NCBI GenBank assembly: GCA_945859605.1
Contig: OX243815.1
Span: 45,278,193 to 45,342,192 of the forward strand
Origin: Lumbricus rubellus
Lineage: Eukaryota > Annelida > Clitellata > Crassiclitellata > Lumbricidae
Length of the DNA: 64,000 bases
Reading direction: 5' to 3'
The notes below the pieces were generated by a model. The model was not told where the DNA came from. It worked only from the letters and a program-made list of their open reading frames with translations, and did no database searches. A program made the translations under genes and the position numbers. Shown in pieces: positions 62,459 through 64,000 of the stretch; position 1 is the first letter of the stretch, and the number at the start of each line of letters is the position of its first letter.

Positions 62459-62553
62459 CTGTCAAGACGAATCACAGTGTCAACAGTAGCAGCAACAGCG
62501 ATAATAATTATTATTTTATTTGAAGAAATATAGTGAAGTGGTAGGGAGGCCTA

Positions 62554-63830
62554 ACATAAAGTCGGACATCAGGTAAAGTCGGACAAAATTTTCGCCGACC
62601 TGCCACGCAGAAGAGACTTCGATCACCAGGTGGCAGTATCATAGATTGTATTTGCAGAGGGTCCATCTAATGATTAAAACTTCACAACCTTCAAGGGATC
62701 GTTGACTTAATTTTAAGACGTCAATTACTTTCGATACTTGTCGGATTTGTAGCATTTTGCAAGCTGACATAATGAAATCCATCATTCACTATTAAGGGTT
62801 TATGATAATTTGAATTGCCGAGGAGGAAGAGTTTGAATTTTTAGCACATAGATCACAGTATAATATATGTTTTGCGCAACTTGTTTGAAGGATATTGAAG
62901 TAGTGTCATGGTTGAAACGAGAGCTATTTGCTGTCCGACTTTGCCATATAGGCTTGTGTCAAAGTCGGACAACATTATTACACCCTGCTGTGATGTGTCC
63001 GACTTTGACAAAACTAGGTTCACGCTAATAGGCAAACAAAGGCTTGAATTTGGCAAAAAGATTTTAAAAGAATAAAGAGAGACATTAAAGGCCAAATAAA
63101 ACTAGTTTATGTGTAGTGTTATGCCTAGGCTTATATAGGCTATGGCAATGCTAACGATCCTCATGACAATTTTAGTAAAATAAGTGTGGTTCAGACGTTG
63201 ACATATGGGGTCTCTGATGATTTTTAAAAAACTTGTTAGGAATGTTTCAGATAATTATTAGAAAAGTTCTTATTCTTTTCGACTTTTTTTATTAATCTAG
63301 ATTTCATAGGTTTTTGTAGGCCTAGGTAGTCGAGTTTTATATAGGCATAGGCCTTCTCTGTTTACTTGCTTTGCAGTTAGGGTTTCAAGCTAGTCTGATG
63401 CTATAGCCCTGAGAGCGATTTTTTCAATAAATAAAGTATACGGCAAGTAGACTACATTTGATTGATTTTACTTCAGTTATTTTTAATGTTCAGTGTTATC
63501 TTACAGTCAAAATTGGTACAGATCTTGATGAAAATCGGCCAGTTTATCGACTGTCCGACTTTACCAAAATAAGGTCGATTCAGCAAATATTGTCCAGGTT
63601 TACCAACGAAAAGTGTCCAGCTTTACCCGAAAAACCGAAAACTCAAATTTCGCCAGCTCGCTGTACTTGGCACACTCCTGATCGAATTCATTTAAAATTG
63701 GCCAGGTTTAACTGACTGTATTAGTTGAATGAGATGATAAGCTATCCAATAAACTTTACATCATGTAGATGTGACGCTCCGTTACGGAGTAACCTCGGTC
63801 AGAACAAAAGGGTGTCCGACTTATATGATA
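62554..63830. mobile_element. Candidate transposon with GTCCGACTTTA repeats
   Basis: Outer ends ATAAAGTCGGACA (62559) and TGTCCGACTTATAT (63812) are inverted. The core GTCCGACTTT or its inverse recurs at 62580, 62935, 62965, 62998 and 63554. No transposase and no clear target duplication were seen. It lies upstream of the recognised Kunitz exon, probably in an intron. Confidence 0.5.
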
Positions 63831-64000
63831 AGACCCTACTACCATTGATCACAGTAATGGAAACAGTGATAACAGCAGTAGATTTTATTAAAAAAATAAT
63901 ATGCGCATAGCAAAGGTAGATCCATCGGCAAAACATGTGTAGTAATATGGCAACGGTACTAAGCATCTTTTCTGTTCGCGGCGGCTCTTGTCCAACATTG
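63831..64000. other. Window edge, no feature seen
   Basis: No recognisable coding or repeat signal. Earlier Kunitz exons probably lie beyond 64000. Confidence 0.5.

Overview
The window is eukaryotic and metazoan. Its genes are split by long introns with GT/AG borders whose phases agree from exon to exon, and there are no operons or bacterial signals. The density of small DNA transposons, tRNA-derived SINEs and the heptamer AGGCCTA suggests a marine invertebrate deuterostome. An echinoderm is my best guess, but that is inference.

Layout: (1) 2820-21302, plus strand: a complete junctophilin gene in seven coding exons, with eight MORN motifs and a C-terminal membrane anchor. (2) 23850-27975: a partial copy of the 3' end of TBC1D20, with last exon intact and penultimate exon broken. 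(3) 27990-29070: a pair of inverted repeats around a small ORF with one membrane segment. (4) 32751-44208, plus strand: a six-exon gene for a two-Ig-domain single-pass receptor that I cannot match to a named family. An RTE-type LINE lies in its fourth intron on the opposite strand. (5) 45830-49855: the intact partner of the duplication in (2), which is the 3' part of a complete nine-exon TBC1D20 gene (48444-54004, minus strand). (6) 54965-57080: a tandem 1.06-kb duplication carrying a small inverted-repeat element. (7) 59620 to beyond 62458, minus strand: the 3' part of a gene for a Kunitz-domain transmembrane protein, whose 5' exons were not found.

The genes do not form a pathway. Junctophilin ties ER/SR to plasma membrane, TBC1D20 is an ER-anchored Rab GAP, and the Ig and Kunitz proteins are cell-surface molecules. 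The rest is repeats. I can read termini and target-site duplications for four hAT-like elements (8-bp duplications), a piggyBac-like element (TTAA), mariner-type elements (TA), one TA-flanked element, an RTE LINE, CR1/L2-like LINE 3' ends, and SINEs that share their 3' tail with those LINEs. One site preserves three nested insertion layers together with its empty site elsewhere in the window. Many of the longest open frames are artefacts of satellites, chiefly a 1.15-kb decamer array directly upstream of junctophilin exon 2.
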